Of a stretch of 34,886 nt of DNA, positions 26,535 to 34,773 are shown piece by piece; positions within the stretch are counted from its first letter, which is position 1; every line of letters starts with the position of its first letter. The translations under genes and the position numbers were made by a program. The notes under the pieces were generated by a model. That model was not told the origin of the DNA. It did no database searches and saw nothing but the letters and a program-made list of their open reading frames with translations. The stretch is taken from assembly GCA_000337115.1 (NCBI GenBank), contig AOIR01000034.1, positions 26,131 to 61,016 on the forward strand, read 5' to 3'. Source of the stretch: Natrinema thermotolerans DSM 11552 (GTDB lineage Archaea; Halobacteriota; Halobacteria; Halobacteriales; Natrialbaceae).

Positions 26535-27092
26535 ATGCAGCACGTGAAGATTCCGCAGGACCGCATCGGCGTTCTCATCGGTGAAGGTGGCGAGACGATG
26601 CGCGAGATCGAGGCGGCAGCCGAAGTGCGACTCGACATCGACTCGGAGAACGGCTCCGTCGCCGTCGAAACCGTCGGCGACCCCGTACTCGGCCTCAAAG
26701 GTCCCGAGATCGTTCGCGCGATCGGCCGCGGGTTCGCGCCCGAGGATGCCCTGCGACTGCTCGAGGACGACATGATGTTGTTCGACGTCGTCGATATCGA
26801 CGCCGCGTCGCGCAACAAAAACGACATGAAACGCAAGAAGGGCCGGCTCATCGGCGAGGGCGGCCGGACCCGCGAACTGATGGAGGAACTGACCGGGGCC
26901 GACGTCGTCATCTACGGCTCGACGCTCGGGGTCATCGGCGCACCACAGGAGGTCGACGCCGTCCGCACCGCCGCCGAGATGCTCCTCGATGGGGCCCCCC
27001 ACGGCGCGGTGTACTCGTTCCTCGAGGAGAAGCACAACGAGATGAAACACAAGGGGATGGAGTACCACCGGTTCCCCGGCGGTCAGTCCTGA
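26535..27092 (+). CDS. KH-domain RNA-binding protein (Dim2/Pno1-like)
   Basis: A 185-residue protein of two KH domains. The GxxG loops are at about residues 16-19 and 107-110 (each in LIGEGG), the second followed by RTRELMEELTGADVVIYG. In archaea and eukaryotes this family (Dim2/Pno1, Krr1-like) binds 18S/16S rRNA in small-subunit maturation. Linkage to rio1 is conserved in archaea and supports that role. A TATA-like CGCTTAACC near 26504 lies about 30 nt before ATG 26535. The C-terminal HKGMEYHRFPGGQS is a conserved tail. Confidence 0.95.
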   Translation: MQHVKIPQDRIGVLIGEGGETMREIEAAAEVRLDIDSENGSVAVETVGDPVLGLKGPEIVRAIGRGFAPEDALRLLEDDMMLFDVVDIDAASRNKNDMKRKKGRLIGEGGRTRELMEELTGADVVIYGSTLGVIGAPQEVDAVRTAAEMLLDGAPHGAVYSFLEEKHNEMKHKGMEYHRFPGGQS

Positions 27093-27337
27093 TCCCTGCG
27101 GTCGGTCGGTTGGCTTCAGTCGGCGGCCCTGCGAACGAGCGGTCGAGTCCGTCCACCGTCGCCGTTTTCGTCGAACCGCTTTTCTATCGTTAGTCACGGC
27201 CCGTCGGAATTCCACGCGATAGCCCGTCTCCGCGCTGGTTCTCAGCGAGTGTGAGTATATATACCCCTACGTCGTTCGGACCGAAACCGCCGTACGGGGG
27301 CATCTTCAGCCGTCCCTGTTCGTCGGATAGGAAAAGG

Positions 27338-27346
27338 CTTATATAG
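27338..27346 (+). promoter_or_regulatory. Thermosome promoter TATA box
   Basis: CTTATATAG lies about 30 nt before ATG 27373, preceded by a purine-rich GGAAAAGG at BRE position. The leader would be only a few nt. A second TATA-like AGTATATATACC at 27254-27265 is further upstream on the same DNA; it could serve either strand. Confidence 0.7.
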
Positions 27347-27372
27347 AATCACAATCAATCCTTCGACTGACT

Positions 27373-29052
27373 ATGGCTCAACAGCAGATGGGCAACCAGC
27401 CCCTTATCGTACTCTCGGAGGACAGCCAGCGCACCTCCGGGGAGGACGCGCAGTCGATGAACGTGCAGGCCGGGAAGGCCGTCGCCGAGTCGGTTCGGAC
27501 GACGCTCGGCCCGAAGGGGATGGACAAGATGCTCGTCGACTCCTCGGGCAACGTCATCGTCACTAACGACGGTGTCACGCTGCTCTCGGAGATGGAGATC
27601 GACCACCCCGCGGCCGACATGATCGTCGAAGTCGCCGAGACCCAGGAAGAGGAAGTCGGTGACGGCACGACCAGCGCGGTCGTCATCGCCGGCGAACTCC
27701 TCAGCCAGGCCGAGGACCTGCTGGACCAGGACATCCACGCCACCACCCTCGCCCAGGGGTACCGAGAGGCCGCCGAGGAGGCCACCGAGGCCCTCGAAGA
27801 AGTCGCCATCGACGTCGACGAGGACGACACTGATGTCCTTGAGCAGATCGCCGCGACGGCGATGACCGGCAAGGGCGCGGAGAACGCCAAGGACCTGCTC
27901 TCGGAACTCGTCGTCGAGGCCGTCCGCGCAGTCGCCGGCGACGACGGCGTCGACACGGACAACATCAAAGTCGAGAAGGTCGTCGGCGGCTCCATCGAGA
28001 ACTCCGAACTCGTCGAGGGCGTCATCGTCGACAAGGAACGGGTCTCCGAGAACATGCCGTACTTCGCCGAGGACGCCAACGTGGCGATCATCGACGGCGA
28101 CCTCGAGATCAAAGAGACCGAGATCGACGCCGAGGTCAACGTCACCGACCCCGACCAGCTCGAGCAGTTCCTCGAACAGGAGGAACAGCAGCTCAAGGAG
28201 ATGGCCCAGGGAGTCGCCGACGCCGGTGCCGACGTCGTCTTCGTCGACGGCGGCATCGACGACATGGCCCAGCACTATCTCGCACAGGAGAACATCATCG
28301 CGGTCCGTCGCGTCAAATCCAGCGACCAGTCCCAGCTGGCCCGCGCGACCGGCGCGACGCCCGTCTCGAGCGTCGACGACCTGACCGAGGACGACCTCGG
28401 TGCCGCAGGTAGTGTCGCTCAGAAGGAGATCGCCGGCGACCAGCGCATCTTCGTCGAGGACGTCGACGACGCCCAGGCCGTCACCCTGATCCTCCGTGGT
28501 GGCACCGAACACGTCATCGACGAGATCGACCGCGCCATCGAGGACTCGCTGGGCGTGGTCCGGACGACCATCGAGGACGGCAAGGTGCTTGCCGGCGGCG
28601 GCGCACCCGAGATCGAACTCTCGCTCGCGTTGCGTGACTACGCCGACTCCGTCGGCGGCCGCGAACAGCTCGCCGTCGAGGCTTTCGCCGACGCGCTCGA
28701 GGTCATCCCGCGCACGCTGGCCGAGAACGCCGGGCTCGACCCCATCGACTCGCTGGTCGAACTCCGCAGCGCCCACGACGGTGGCGACACCGGCGCCGGG
28801 CTGGACGCCTACACCGGCGACACCATCGACATGGACGCCGAGGGCGTCTACGAGCCGCTGCGCGTGAAGACCCAGGCCATCGAGTCCGCTACTGAAGCCG
28901 CAGTCATGCTGCTGCGCATCGACGACGTCATCGCCGCGGGCGACCTCGCGGTCTCCCACGACGACGATGACGACGACATGCCCGCCGGCGGCCCCGGTGG
29001 CATGGGCGGCGGCATGGGCGGTATGGGCGGTGGCATGGGCGGCATGATGTAA
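27373..29052 (+). CDS. Thermosome (group II chaperonin) subunit
   Basis: A 559-residue group II chaperonin subunit, which folds proteins in a two-ring ATP-driven complex. The N-terminal [24 protein letters not shown] (about 44-67) and [15 protein letters not shown] (96-110) are the ATP-binding blocks. The apical and intermediate domains with [14 protein letters not shown] follow, then [19 protein letters not shown]. The acidic C-terminus ends in a methionine-glycine repeat (GGMGG units) typical of thermosomes, which lies inside the ring cavity. The upstream region shows a strong TATA box and BRE-like element. A long hairpin follows the stop codon. Confidence 0.97.
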   Translation: MAQQQMGNQPLIVLSEDSQRTSGEDAQSMNVQAGKAVAESVRTTLGPKGMDKMLVDSSGNVIVTNDGVTLLSEMEIDHPAADMIVEVAETQEEEVGDGTTSAVVIAGELLSQAEDLLDQDIHATTLAQGYREAAEEATEALEEVAIDVDEDDTDVLEQIAATAMTGKGAENAKDLLSELVVEAVRAVAGDDGVDTDNIKVEKVVGGSIENSELVEGVIVDKERVSENMPYFAEDANVAIIDGDLEIKETEIDAEVNVTDPDQLEQFLEQEEQQLKEMAQGVADAGADVVFVDGGIDDMAQHYLAQENIIAVRRVKSSDQSQLARATGATPVSSVDDLTEDDLGAAGSVAQKEIAGDQRIFVEDVDDAQAVTLILRGGTEHVIDEIDRAIEDSLGVVRTTIEDGKVLAGGGAPEIELSLALRDYADSVGGREQLAVEAFADALEVIPRTLAENAGLDPIDSLVELRSAHDGGDTGAGLDAYTGDTIDMDAEGVYEPLRVKTQAIESATEAAVMLLRIDDVIAAGDLAVSHDDDDDDMPAGGPGGMGGGMGGMGGGMGGMM

Positions 29053-29054
29053 AC

Positions 29055-29103
29055 CTAAATTTTGCTCTGCGGGGCGGCGAAGCCGCCCCTCGGCAAAATT
29101 TAG
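29055..29103 (+). terminator. Two-part hairpin behind the thermosome gene
   Basis: CTAAATTTTGC (29055-29065) pairs with GCAAAATTTAG (29093-29103), an 11-bp outer stem. GGGGCGGC (29071-29078) pairs with GCCGCCCC (29082-29089) around a GAA loop. An asymmetric internal loop separates the stems. It follows the thermosome stop by 2 nt and probably terminates or protects this abundant transcript. The tip GCGAAGC is an unusually stable DNA/RNA mini-hairpin. Confidence 0.6.
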
Positions 29104-29414
29104 TATAAAAGCACTCCTCCCTCCGTTCGCTCCGCTCACATCGGTCGTCGGCCCGAGCGCGGCAAAGCCGCGCTCGGTGAACGGCGTCGTTCGGGTTCTC
29201 CGAACCGCTCACTCGCCGACGCTCGACGTCGGGGCGAGATCAACGGGCGTCGATCCGTTCGAGTCGCCCACTGCAGTCGGCCCATCTGATCACTTTCTCT
29301 TTCGGTAGCGCTCCCGGAACCCCTACTCCCGCAGTTCGCGCTCCCACGAATCGCTCGAGACTCGAGCGCCGGCGCCTCCCAACTCCCATGTATATTTAGA
29401 GACAAGAAGTAGTC
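29104..29414. other. Gene-free, hairpin-rich stretch
   Basis: No frame here is protein-like. Besides the hairpin at 29153-29177, GTTCGG (29189-29194) pairs with CCGAAC (29200-29205), and CGCTCGA (29352-29358) with TCGAGCG (29362-29368). A TATA-like TATATTTAG at 29390-29398 lies just before the next gene. The stretch separates the thermosome unit from a decayed gene and probably holds the terminator region of one and the promoter of the other. Confidence 0.5.
29153..29177. repeat. Perfect 11-bp inverted repeat with 3-nt loop
   Basis: CCGAGCGCGGC (29153-29163) and GCCGCGCTCGG (29167-29177) pair fully around AAA, 50 nt beyond the thermosome hairpin in a gene-free stretch. Confidence 0.5.
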
Positions 29415-29738
29415 GTGACGAACGACGCCGACAGAAAGCGAGACGTAGCGACCGTCTTCAGCGGCGCGACGGACGGCTACCGGGACGGGGCCGTCCTCAA
29501 GGCGGGCGCAGACCTCGAGCGCCTCGCCGACTGGACCGCGGGCGCGACGCGGACACTCGACGTGGCCACCGGCGCGGGCCACGTCGCCGGTGCCGTCGCC
29601 GACCGGGACGTTCCGCGGGTCGTCGCGGCCGACCTCTCCCCCGAGATGGTCGCGACGGCGACCGCCGACGACGGCGGAGACGAGCGCCGACTCGAGTCGT
29701 ATCGGACCGGCATGGTGTTGGTTCGGGCGACGGGCTGA
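29415..29738 (+). pseudogene. Truncated SAM-dependent methyltransferase
   Basis: The frame starts at GTG 29415 (107 residues). It carries the N-terminal lead VFSGATDGYRDGAVLKAG and motif I of class I methyltransferases (LDVATGAGHVAGAVADRD, then VVAADLSPEMVATATA), but it ends at about residue 107, whereas relatives are about 240-270 residues. After motif II the sequence switches to DDGGDERRLESYRTGMVLVRATG, so the central and C-terminal catalytic parts are missing, probably by an internal deletion. The promoter TATA (near 29394) is intact. The last residues may be from the original C-terminus or from elsewhere; I cannot tell. It is therefore likely non-functional. Confidence 0.6.
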
Positions 29739-29866
29739 GGCCCCGAAACCGGACCTGTTACTGTGGGAATGGAAGCAGGGGCCCTACCGGGAGATCCCGT
29801 CCGACATGGCGGCCTCGAGTTACCGTCTGACACGGTGGCCTCGAGTCACGACGAACTAAGTACGAG

Positions 29867-29883
29867 CCCGCAATATTCGCGGG
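29867..29883 (+). promoter_or_regulatory. Inverted repeat immediately before the start codon
   Basis: CCCGC (29867-29871) and GCGGG (29879-29883) flank AATATTC directly before ATG 29885. A TATA-like CTAAGTA lies near 29857, about 27 nt before the ATG. In a leaderless gene this position would overlap the transcription start, so it could be an operator. The arm is short. Confidence 0.3.
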
Positions 29884-29884
29884 T

Positions 29885-30883
29885 ATGAACACACTTCTAC
29901 TCGACAGCGATGACGTCGACGAACACGCTGTACTCGCGGCCGTCATCGATGCCGTCGAGGAGGCGTTCGGGGCCTTCGAACGCGGTGATACGCAGATGCC
30001 GGCCAAGTCCTACATTGATCTACCGCAGTACAACGGTGACTTCCGGTCGATGCCGGCCTACCTCGATACCGGCGACTGGGACGCTGCCGGGCTCAAGTGG
30101 GTCAACGTCCACCCCGACAACCCCGCGGACCACGACCTGCCGACCGTTCTGGGGACGATGATCTACTCCGACCCCGAGACCGCGTTCCCGCTGGCGATCA
30201 TGGACGGGACGACGCTCACGATGAAACGGACCGGTGCCGCCGCGGCCGTCGCCACCGACTACCTGGCCGTCGAGGACGCCACGAGTCTCGGCCTCGTCGG
30301 GGCCGGCGTCCAGTCTTACACCCAGCTCGAGGCGATCAGCGAGGTGCGCCCCATCGAGGAAGTCGTGGTCTCGGATCCCGACGACGAGCGTGTCGAACGG
30401 TTCGTCGAGACCTACGAGGACCGGTTCGACGTTCGCGGCGGCTCGATCTCGGAGGCCGGTCACTGCGACGTGCTGTCGACGGTGACGCCCGTCGAGGACC
30501 CGATCGTCGGCCCCGACGACGTCGGCGACCACACGCATATCAACGCCATCGGGGCCGACGCCGAGGGGAAACACGAACTCGAGGACGCTCTGCTCGAGGC
30601 GGCGCGGATCGTCATCGACGACCACGAACAGTGTACCCACTCGGGCGAGATCAACGTCCCGTACCACGAAGGAGTGCTGACCGACGCGGACATCCACGGC
30701 GAGATCGGCGAACTCGTCGTCGGGTCGAAAGCGGGACGGACGGCGGAGACGGGCAACACGGTCTTCGACTCGACCGGACTCGCGATCCAGGACGTCGCCG
30801 CCGCACGGGTCGTCTACGAGCGGGCGTCGGCGGACGGTGACGGCCACCCCTTCGATATCGTCGGTGTCGACGACTCGGCGTAA
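29885..30883 (+). CDS. Ornithine cyclodeaminase / alanine dehydrogenase family protein
   Basis: A 332-residue NAD(P)-dependent enzyme of the ornithine cyclodeaminase / mu-crystallin family. The substrate-binding part holds GLKWVNVHPDNP (Lys71) and TMKRTGAAAAVATD (Arg115, 112-125). The Rossmann glycine-rich loop is LGLVGAGVQSYTQLEA (135-150), followed by the helix VERFVETYEDRF. Archaeal members include alanine dehydrogenase (AF1665), which makes alanine from pyruvate and ammonia, and ornithine cyclodeaminase; the motifs do not decide between them. ATG 29885 is leaderless-compatible. It stands alone, between a methyltransferase remnant and a convergent DUF2071 gene. Confidence 0.9.
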   Translation: MNTLLLDSDDVDEHAVLAAVIDAVEEAFGAFERGDTQMPAKSYIDLPQYNGDFRSMPAYLDTGDWDAAGLKWVNVHPDNPADHDLPTVLGTMIYSDPETAFPLAIMDGTTLTMKRTGAAAAVATDYLAVEDATSLGLVGAGVQSYTQLEAISEVRPIEEVVVSDPDDERVERFVETYEDRFDVRGGSISEAGHCDVLSTVTPVEDPIVGPDDVGDHTHINAIGADAEGKHELEDALLEAARIVIDDHEQCTHSGEINVPYHEGVLTDADIHGEIGELVVGSKAGRTAETGNTVFDSTGLAIQDVAAARVVYERASADGDGHPFDIVGVDDSA

Positions 30884-30925
30884 GGGACGTCCGTTCTCGA
30901 CGTCGCCGGCCGACCGGTCGACGGC

Positions 30926-31690
30926 TCACCGACCGCGCAACCGCCGCGGAATCGACCCCGTCATCGACAGTTCGTCGGCGTAGTGGACCACCGGGTCGCC
31001 GGTCGGCGTCGGCAGGCCGGCGGCCTCGAGCAGCGTGTTTTCGTGGATCGTCACGGCGGCGGGCTGGAGCGGCCACGGGTCGTGTGCGATCTCGCCGGTC
31101 AGGACGCCGGTGGGATCGGGCGCGTAGAACCGCCGGCGTTCCGCAAGCCAGTACGCGAGCGTGCCGGGGTCTGCGGTGAAGACCTCGCCGTCCGGCCGGT
31201 AGGTCGCGGCGAACCGGGCGGGGGATCCGTCTCCCTCGCGTCTCACCCGCTCGCTCTCGAAGGCCACGTGGTTTTGGTCGGTTGCCCCGACCCGCATCCG
31301 TGCGCGGGAGACCGGTAACCGGGTCGTCCGCCCGACCGTCGCCGCGACCAGCGCGTTGTCGACATCGATGTTGAAGAAGTACAGGCCGGGATCGCCCCGG
31401 TAGCGGACGTAGGTTCGGACGTTGAGTTCCGGAAAGGCGAGTCGCAGCACCGACGGGGTCCCGCGCAGTCCGACCTTCGTCAGGACGAACGGGAGAACGC
31501 TTAGCCAGGCACGGCCGTCCCGCGTCTCGAGGGGCAGCCGGTCAGGTACGTGCTGGCGCAGTCGGTCGGGATCGACCGGCCAGTGGACGAACAGGCCGTC
31601 TCGCCAGGTCATCGAGACAACGTGTGGTGCGTTCGGCGACGAGCCGTTCGCAAACGACCATCGAACGGGGTCCGTGCGTTGTTCGGTCAT
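30926..31690 (-). CDS. DUF2071 (YqjF-like) protein
   Basis: A 254-residue soluble protein of the DUF2071 family. It starts MTEQRTDPVRWSFANGSSPN, followed by the family-typical MTWRDGLFVHWPVDPDRLRQHVPDRLPLETRDGRAWLSVLPF. The beta strands NVRTYVRYRGDPGLYFFNIDVDN and the closing HYADELSMTGSIPRRL also belong to it. Bacillus YqjF is the named relative; the function is unknown. The open frame reaches TTG 31702, but ATG 31690 is the better start. A TATA-like AGTTTATAC on this strand near 31740 gives a leader of roughly 20 nt. It is convergent with the alanine dehydrogenase-like gene. Confidence 0.9.
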   Translation of the reverse strand: MTEQRTDPVRWSFANGSSPNAPHVVSMTWRDGLFVHWPVDPDRLRQHVPDRLPLETRDGRAWLSVLPFVLTKVGLRGTPSVLRLAFPELNVRTYVRYRGDPGLYFFNIDVDNALVAATVGRTTRLPVSRARMRVGATDQNHVAFESERVRREGDGSPARFAATYRPDGEVFTADPGTLAYWLAERRRFYAPDPTGVLTGEIAHDPWPLQPAAVTIHENTLLEAAGLPTPTGDPVVHYADELSMTGSIPRRLRGR

Positions 31691-31810
31691 CCTCGAAACC
31701 AACAGGTCTGTAGCGACCCGTACGACTGCGTGGCGTATAAACTAGATAGCAAGCTGTCAGTTCCGATGGCAGTCGTCGGCGGCTCCGAGGAGCGAAGCCG
31801 CTCCTCGGCG
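31691..31810. other. Intergenic region between leuS unit and DUF2071 gene
   Basis: It holds the GCGAAGC-tipped hairpin (31785-31808) and the TATA-like element near 31740 of the DUF2071 gene. No coding frame of note was seen in it. Confidence 0.5.
31785..31808 (-). terminator. Hairpin after the leuS unit
   Basis: CCGAGGAGC (31785-31793) and GCTCCTCGG (31800-31808) form a 9-bp stem. The tip again contains GCGAAGC. It lies just after the stop at 31811-31813 of the small gene downstream of leuS and before the DUF2071 promoter, so it probably terminates the leuS transcript. Confidence 0.55.
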
Positions 31811-31977
31811 TCAGTCGGCCGGGTCGATGACCGACTCTTCGGGCGACTCGAGCCAGGACACGGTAATGTCGGTCGGTTGATACAGTGGTCCTCGGCCGCC
31901 GGGCCGACCGTTCCCGAGCGTCCCAGAAAGAGCGCGGAAACGACGAGCAATGGGATCGCGACCGCCCTGCGTTCCAC
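31811..31977 (-). pseudogene. Possible frameshifted miniprotein downstream of leuS
   Basis: Two protein-like frames abut. The first, from GTG 31977, reads MERRAVAIPLLVVSALFLGR then SGTVGPAAEDH, a basic start and one hydrophobic helix, as in a signal or anchor. At about 31883-31887 the protein-like signal moves one frame to LYQPTDITVSWLESPEESV and IDPAD, ending in TGA at 31811. A single extra C at the junction (EDH-LYQ) would join them into one roughly 54-residue exported protein. Both halves have GC-rich third positions. The start lies 17 nt after the leuS stop, so it would be co-transcribed. It may be a decayed gene or a base-calling error. No family is recognised. Confidence 0.4.
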
Positions 31978-31994
31978 CGGTACGGCAACCGGTA

Positions 31995-34643
31995 TCAGTC
32001 GTCGATCTCGATCGTCGGTCGTCCGGGTTCGGCGTTGGCGAGGGTGCCCTCGTCGGCGTCGACGGCGTGGACGACGTCGACGGGGGCGTCGAATTCGCGT
32101 TCGATCAGCCACGCCGCCGACTCCAGTGCCGCGTGTTCCTCGTCGGGGCCGAGCGTCATCGAGAGCGCTTCCCGTTCGACCTGCAGGTCCTGGCCGTAAT
32201 CGGCCGCGGCGTCGCCCTGCTCGCGGATGTGGGACTCGCTCATGAGTTCGCCGATCAGGTTGTCGGCGTCGCTCTCGATCGCGATCTCCAAGGCGTCGTA
32301 CTTCCAGTCGGGGGCGACGACGACCTCGATCCCCGTCGGGTCCTCGATCCCGGCGACCTCGACGATGTCGCGGATGTCCTCGCGGGTGTTCTCGACCAAC
32401 TGCCGGCGCTTTTCGACCCGGTCGCGGTCGATCTCGGCGGTCGGCCACTCGGCCTCGGCGACGAACCCGTTGCCGCCCAGTTCGTCGTACAACTCCTCCG
32501 CGATGTGGGGTGCGACCGGCGCGAGCAAGCGGACCACGGCCGACAGCCCGCGCTCGTAGGTCTCGGCGTGGGGCTCGGTGTAATCGACGTACTGGCGCAG
32601 CGTTCGCACGAGGTCCTGCGTTTCACGCAACGCCTTGTTGAACGTCAGGTCGTCGTACTCCGCCGTGGCGATGGCGACCGTCGCGTCGATCTCCGCGTCG
32701 ACGTAACTCGCGATCGCGTCGTCGTCTCCGTCTGGTTCCTCAGCCGCGTACTCCTCGACCATCCCCTGCAGGCGCTCGAGGAAGGCGTAGGTCGACTGGA
32801 CGCCCTCCTCGCTCCAGTCGAAGTCGCGCTCGGGCTGGGCGGCCTGCATCATGAACAGCCGCGCGGTGTCGGCCCCGTACTCCTCGACGATCCGCTGGGG
32901 CGAGACGACGTTGCCCTTGGACTTGGACATCTTCTCGCCCTCGAGTTGGACCATCCCCTGTGCCAGCAGGTTGGTAAAGGGTTCGCGGTGGTCGAGTCCC
33001 TCGTGGTCGGCCAGCACCTTGGTGAAAAAGCGGGAGTACAGCAGGTGCATCACGGCGTGTTCGATGCCGCCGACGTACTGGTCGACGGGCATCCAGTCGT
33101 TGGCCCGCTCGAGGTCGAAGGGCGCGTCCTCTAAGTCCGGCGAGACGTAGCGCAGGAAGTACCACGAGGAGTCGACGAAGGTGTCCATCGTGTCCGTCTC
33201 GCGGGTCGCCTCGCTGCCGCAGTCGGGACAGGTCGTCTGCTTCCACTCCTCGGCGGCGTCCAAGGGATTGCCGGTCGTGTTGATGAACTCCGGTAGTTCG
33301 ACGGGCAGGTCCGCCTCGGGGACCATGACCGGGCCGCAGTCGTCGCAGTGGACGACCGGGATCGGCGTCCCCCAGTAGCGCTGGCGGGAGATCCCCCAGT
33401 CACGCAGTTGATACTGTGTGGCCTCCGCAGCGCCCTCGATGTCCGCAGTGAGTCGCTCGCGAGCGCTCTCGCTCTCGAGGCCGCTGTATTCGCCGGAATC
33501 GATCAGGACGCCGTCCTCGGTGAACGCCTCGTCTTCGACGTCGGGCACAGTAGGCTCCTCACCGTCGTCGGGGTCGGGTGCGACGACGGGTCTGATCTCG
33601 ATTCCGTTCTTCTCGGCGAAGGCATGGTCGCGCTCGTCGTGGGCCGGGACGGCCATCAGCGCACCGGTCCCGACGTCCGAGAGGACGAAGTCGGCGACGT
33701 AGACTGGGATCTCCTCGCCGGTGGCGGGATTCGTAGCGGTCAGCCCCGTCTCGACGCCGTTGGGTTCGTCGCCGTCGGGGTCGGCCTCCTCCTCGATGAA
33801 CCGGCGGATCTCCTCGTCCTCCTCGGCCAGTTCCTCGCTGATCGGGTGGTCCGGTGCGAGCGCGAAGAAGGTCGCGCCGTGGATGGTGTCGATGCGGGTC
33901 GTGAAGGCCGTGACCGGTCCGTGGCTCTCGATCTCGAAATCGACCTCCGCCCCGTACTGGCGGCCGATCCAGTTGCGCTGCATCTGCCGGACCGAGTTGG
34001 GCCACCCCTCGAGGTCGTCGATCGCCTCGAGCAGGTCGTCGGCGTACTCGGTGATGCGCAGGAACCACTGCTCGAGTTCGCGCTGTTCGACCGGCGTGTC
34101 ACAGCGCCAGCAGAGTTCGGCCTCGCCTTCGACCTGTTCGTCGGCCAGGACGGTCTCGCAGTGGGGACACCAGTTGACCTCGGCGTCGCGGCGTTCGACC
34201 AAGTCCTCCTCGTAGAACCGGGAGAAGAGCCACTGGTTCCACTGGTAGTAGTCGGGCGTGCAGGTGGTGATCTCCCGATCCCAGTCGTAGCCAAAGCCCA
34301 TCGATTCCATCTGGTCGGTCATCGTCTCGATGCAGTCGACGGTCCAGTCGCGCGGGTTCGTATCGCGTTCCTTGGCCGCGTTCTCCGCGGGGAGGCCGAA
34401 CGCGTCCCACCCCATCGGATGGAGGACGTCGTCGCCCTGCATTCGTCGGAAGCGAGCGTACGCGTCCGTGATCGTGTAGTTGCGGACGTGGCCCATGTGG
34501 AGTTTGCCCGACGGGTACGGATACATCCCGAGGACGTACGTCGGATCCTCGACGTCGTCGGGCGTCCGGTAGACGTCCGCCTCGTCCCACGCCTCTTGCC
34601 AGCGCCGTTCGACCGTCGCGTGGTCGTATCCCGCGTCGCTCAT
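31995..34643 (-). CDS. leuS: Leucyl-tRNA synthetase (bacterial type)
   Basis: An 882-residue class I aminoacyl-tRNA synthetase that attaches leucine to tRNA-Leu. The HIGH-type motif is HMGH at residues 49-52 (YPYPSGKLHMGHVRNYTITD), and KMSKS is near residue 572 (EGEKMSKSKGNV). A CP1 editing domain with GTGALMAVPAHDERDHAFA lies between. Two zinc-type cysteine pairs (CPHC..CWRC near 157-178; CDDC and CPDC later) are present. Sequence around HPMGWDAFGLPAENAA and YVGGIEHAVMHLLYSRFFTK is that of bacterial LeuRS, not the archaeal/eukaryal type; haloarchaea are known to use this acquired form. The start ATG 34643 lies after an AT-rich inverted repeat. The stop precedes the frameshifted miniprotein by 17 nt. 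Confidence 0.97.
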   Translation of the reverse strand: MSDAGYDHATVERRWQEAWDEADVYRTPDDVEDPTYVLGMYPYPSGKLHMGHVRNYTITDAYARFRRMQGDDVLHPMGWDAFGLPAENAAKERDTNPRDWTVDCIETMTDQMESMGFGYDWDREITTCTPDYYQWNQWLFSRFYEEDLVERRDAEVNWCPHCETVLADEQVEGEAELCWRCDTPVEQRELEQWFLRITEYADDLLEAIDDLEGWPNSVRQMQRNWIGRQYGAEVDFEIESHGPVTAFTTRIDTIHGATFFALAPDHPISEELAEEDEEIRRFIEEEADPDGDEPNGVETGLTATNPATGEEIPVYVADFVLSDVGTGALMAVPAHDERDHAFAEKNGIEIRPVVAPDPDDGEEPTVPDVEDEAFTEDGVLIDSGEYSGLESESARERLTADIEGAAEATQYQLRDWGISRQRYWGTPIPVVHCDDCGPVMVPEADLPVELPEFINTTGNPLDAAEEWKQTTCPDCGSEATRETDTMDTFVDSSWYFLRYVSPDLEDAPFDLERANDWMPVDQYVGGIEHAVMHLLYSRFFTKVLADHEGLDHREPFTNLLAQGMVQLEGEKMSKSKGNVVSPQRIVEEYGADTARLFMMQAAQPERDFDWSEEGVQSTYAFLERLQGMVEEYAAEEPDGDDDAIASYVDAEIDATVAIATAEYDDLTFNKALRETQDLVRTLRQYVDYTEPHAETYERGLSAVVRLLAPVAPHIAEELYDELGGNGFVAEAEWPTAEIDRDRVEKRRQLVENTREDIRDIVEVAGIEDPTGIEVVVAPDWKYDALEIAIESDADNLIGELMSESHIREQGDAAADYGQDLQVEREALSMTLGPDEEHAALESAAWLIEREFDAPVDVVHAVDADEGTLANAEPGRPTIEIDD

Positions 34644-34654
34644 TTGCTTATATA

Positions 34655-34682
34655 GCTATAGGCGGGGACGCCGCCCTATAGC
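34655..34682 (-). promoter_or_regulatory. Inverted repeat and TATA elements upstream of leuS
   Basis: GCTATAGG (34655-34662) and CCTATAGC (34675-34682) form an 8-bp inverted repeat 12-40 nt before the leuS ATG. The distal arm contains a GCTATAG TATA-like box about 35 nt from the ATG. A second, TATATAAG, overlaps the proximal arm and lies only about 10 nt from the ATG. The repeat could be an operator over the promoter. Confidence 0.45.
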
Positions 34683-34773
34683 TTTCCATACCGTACCCCC
34701 GTCGACCGGTCGAACGCCCGCGGGTCGGTCGTCGAGAGCAACGTTTACGACGCCCCGCGGCCAGCTCCAGCTC

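Noticed and set aside
29225-29275. tRNA-like T-arm (GTTCGAGTC)
   Set aside because: The stem bases on both sides do not pair and no acceptor or anticodon arm is found.
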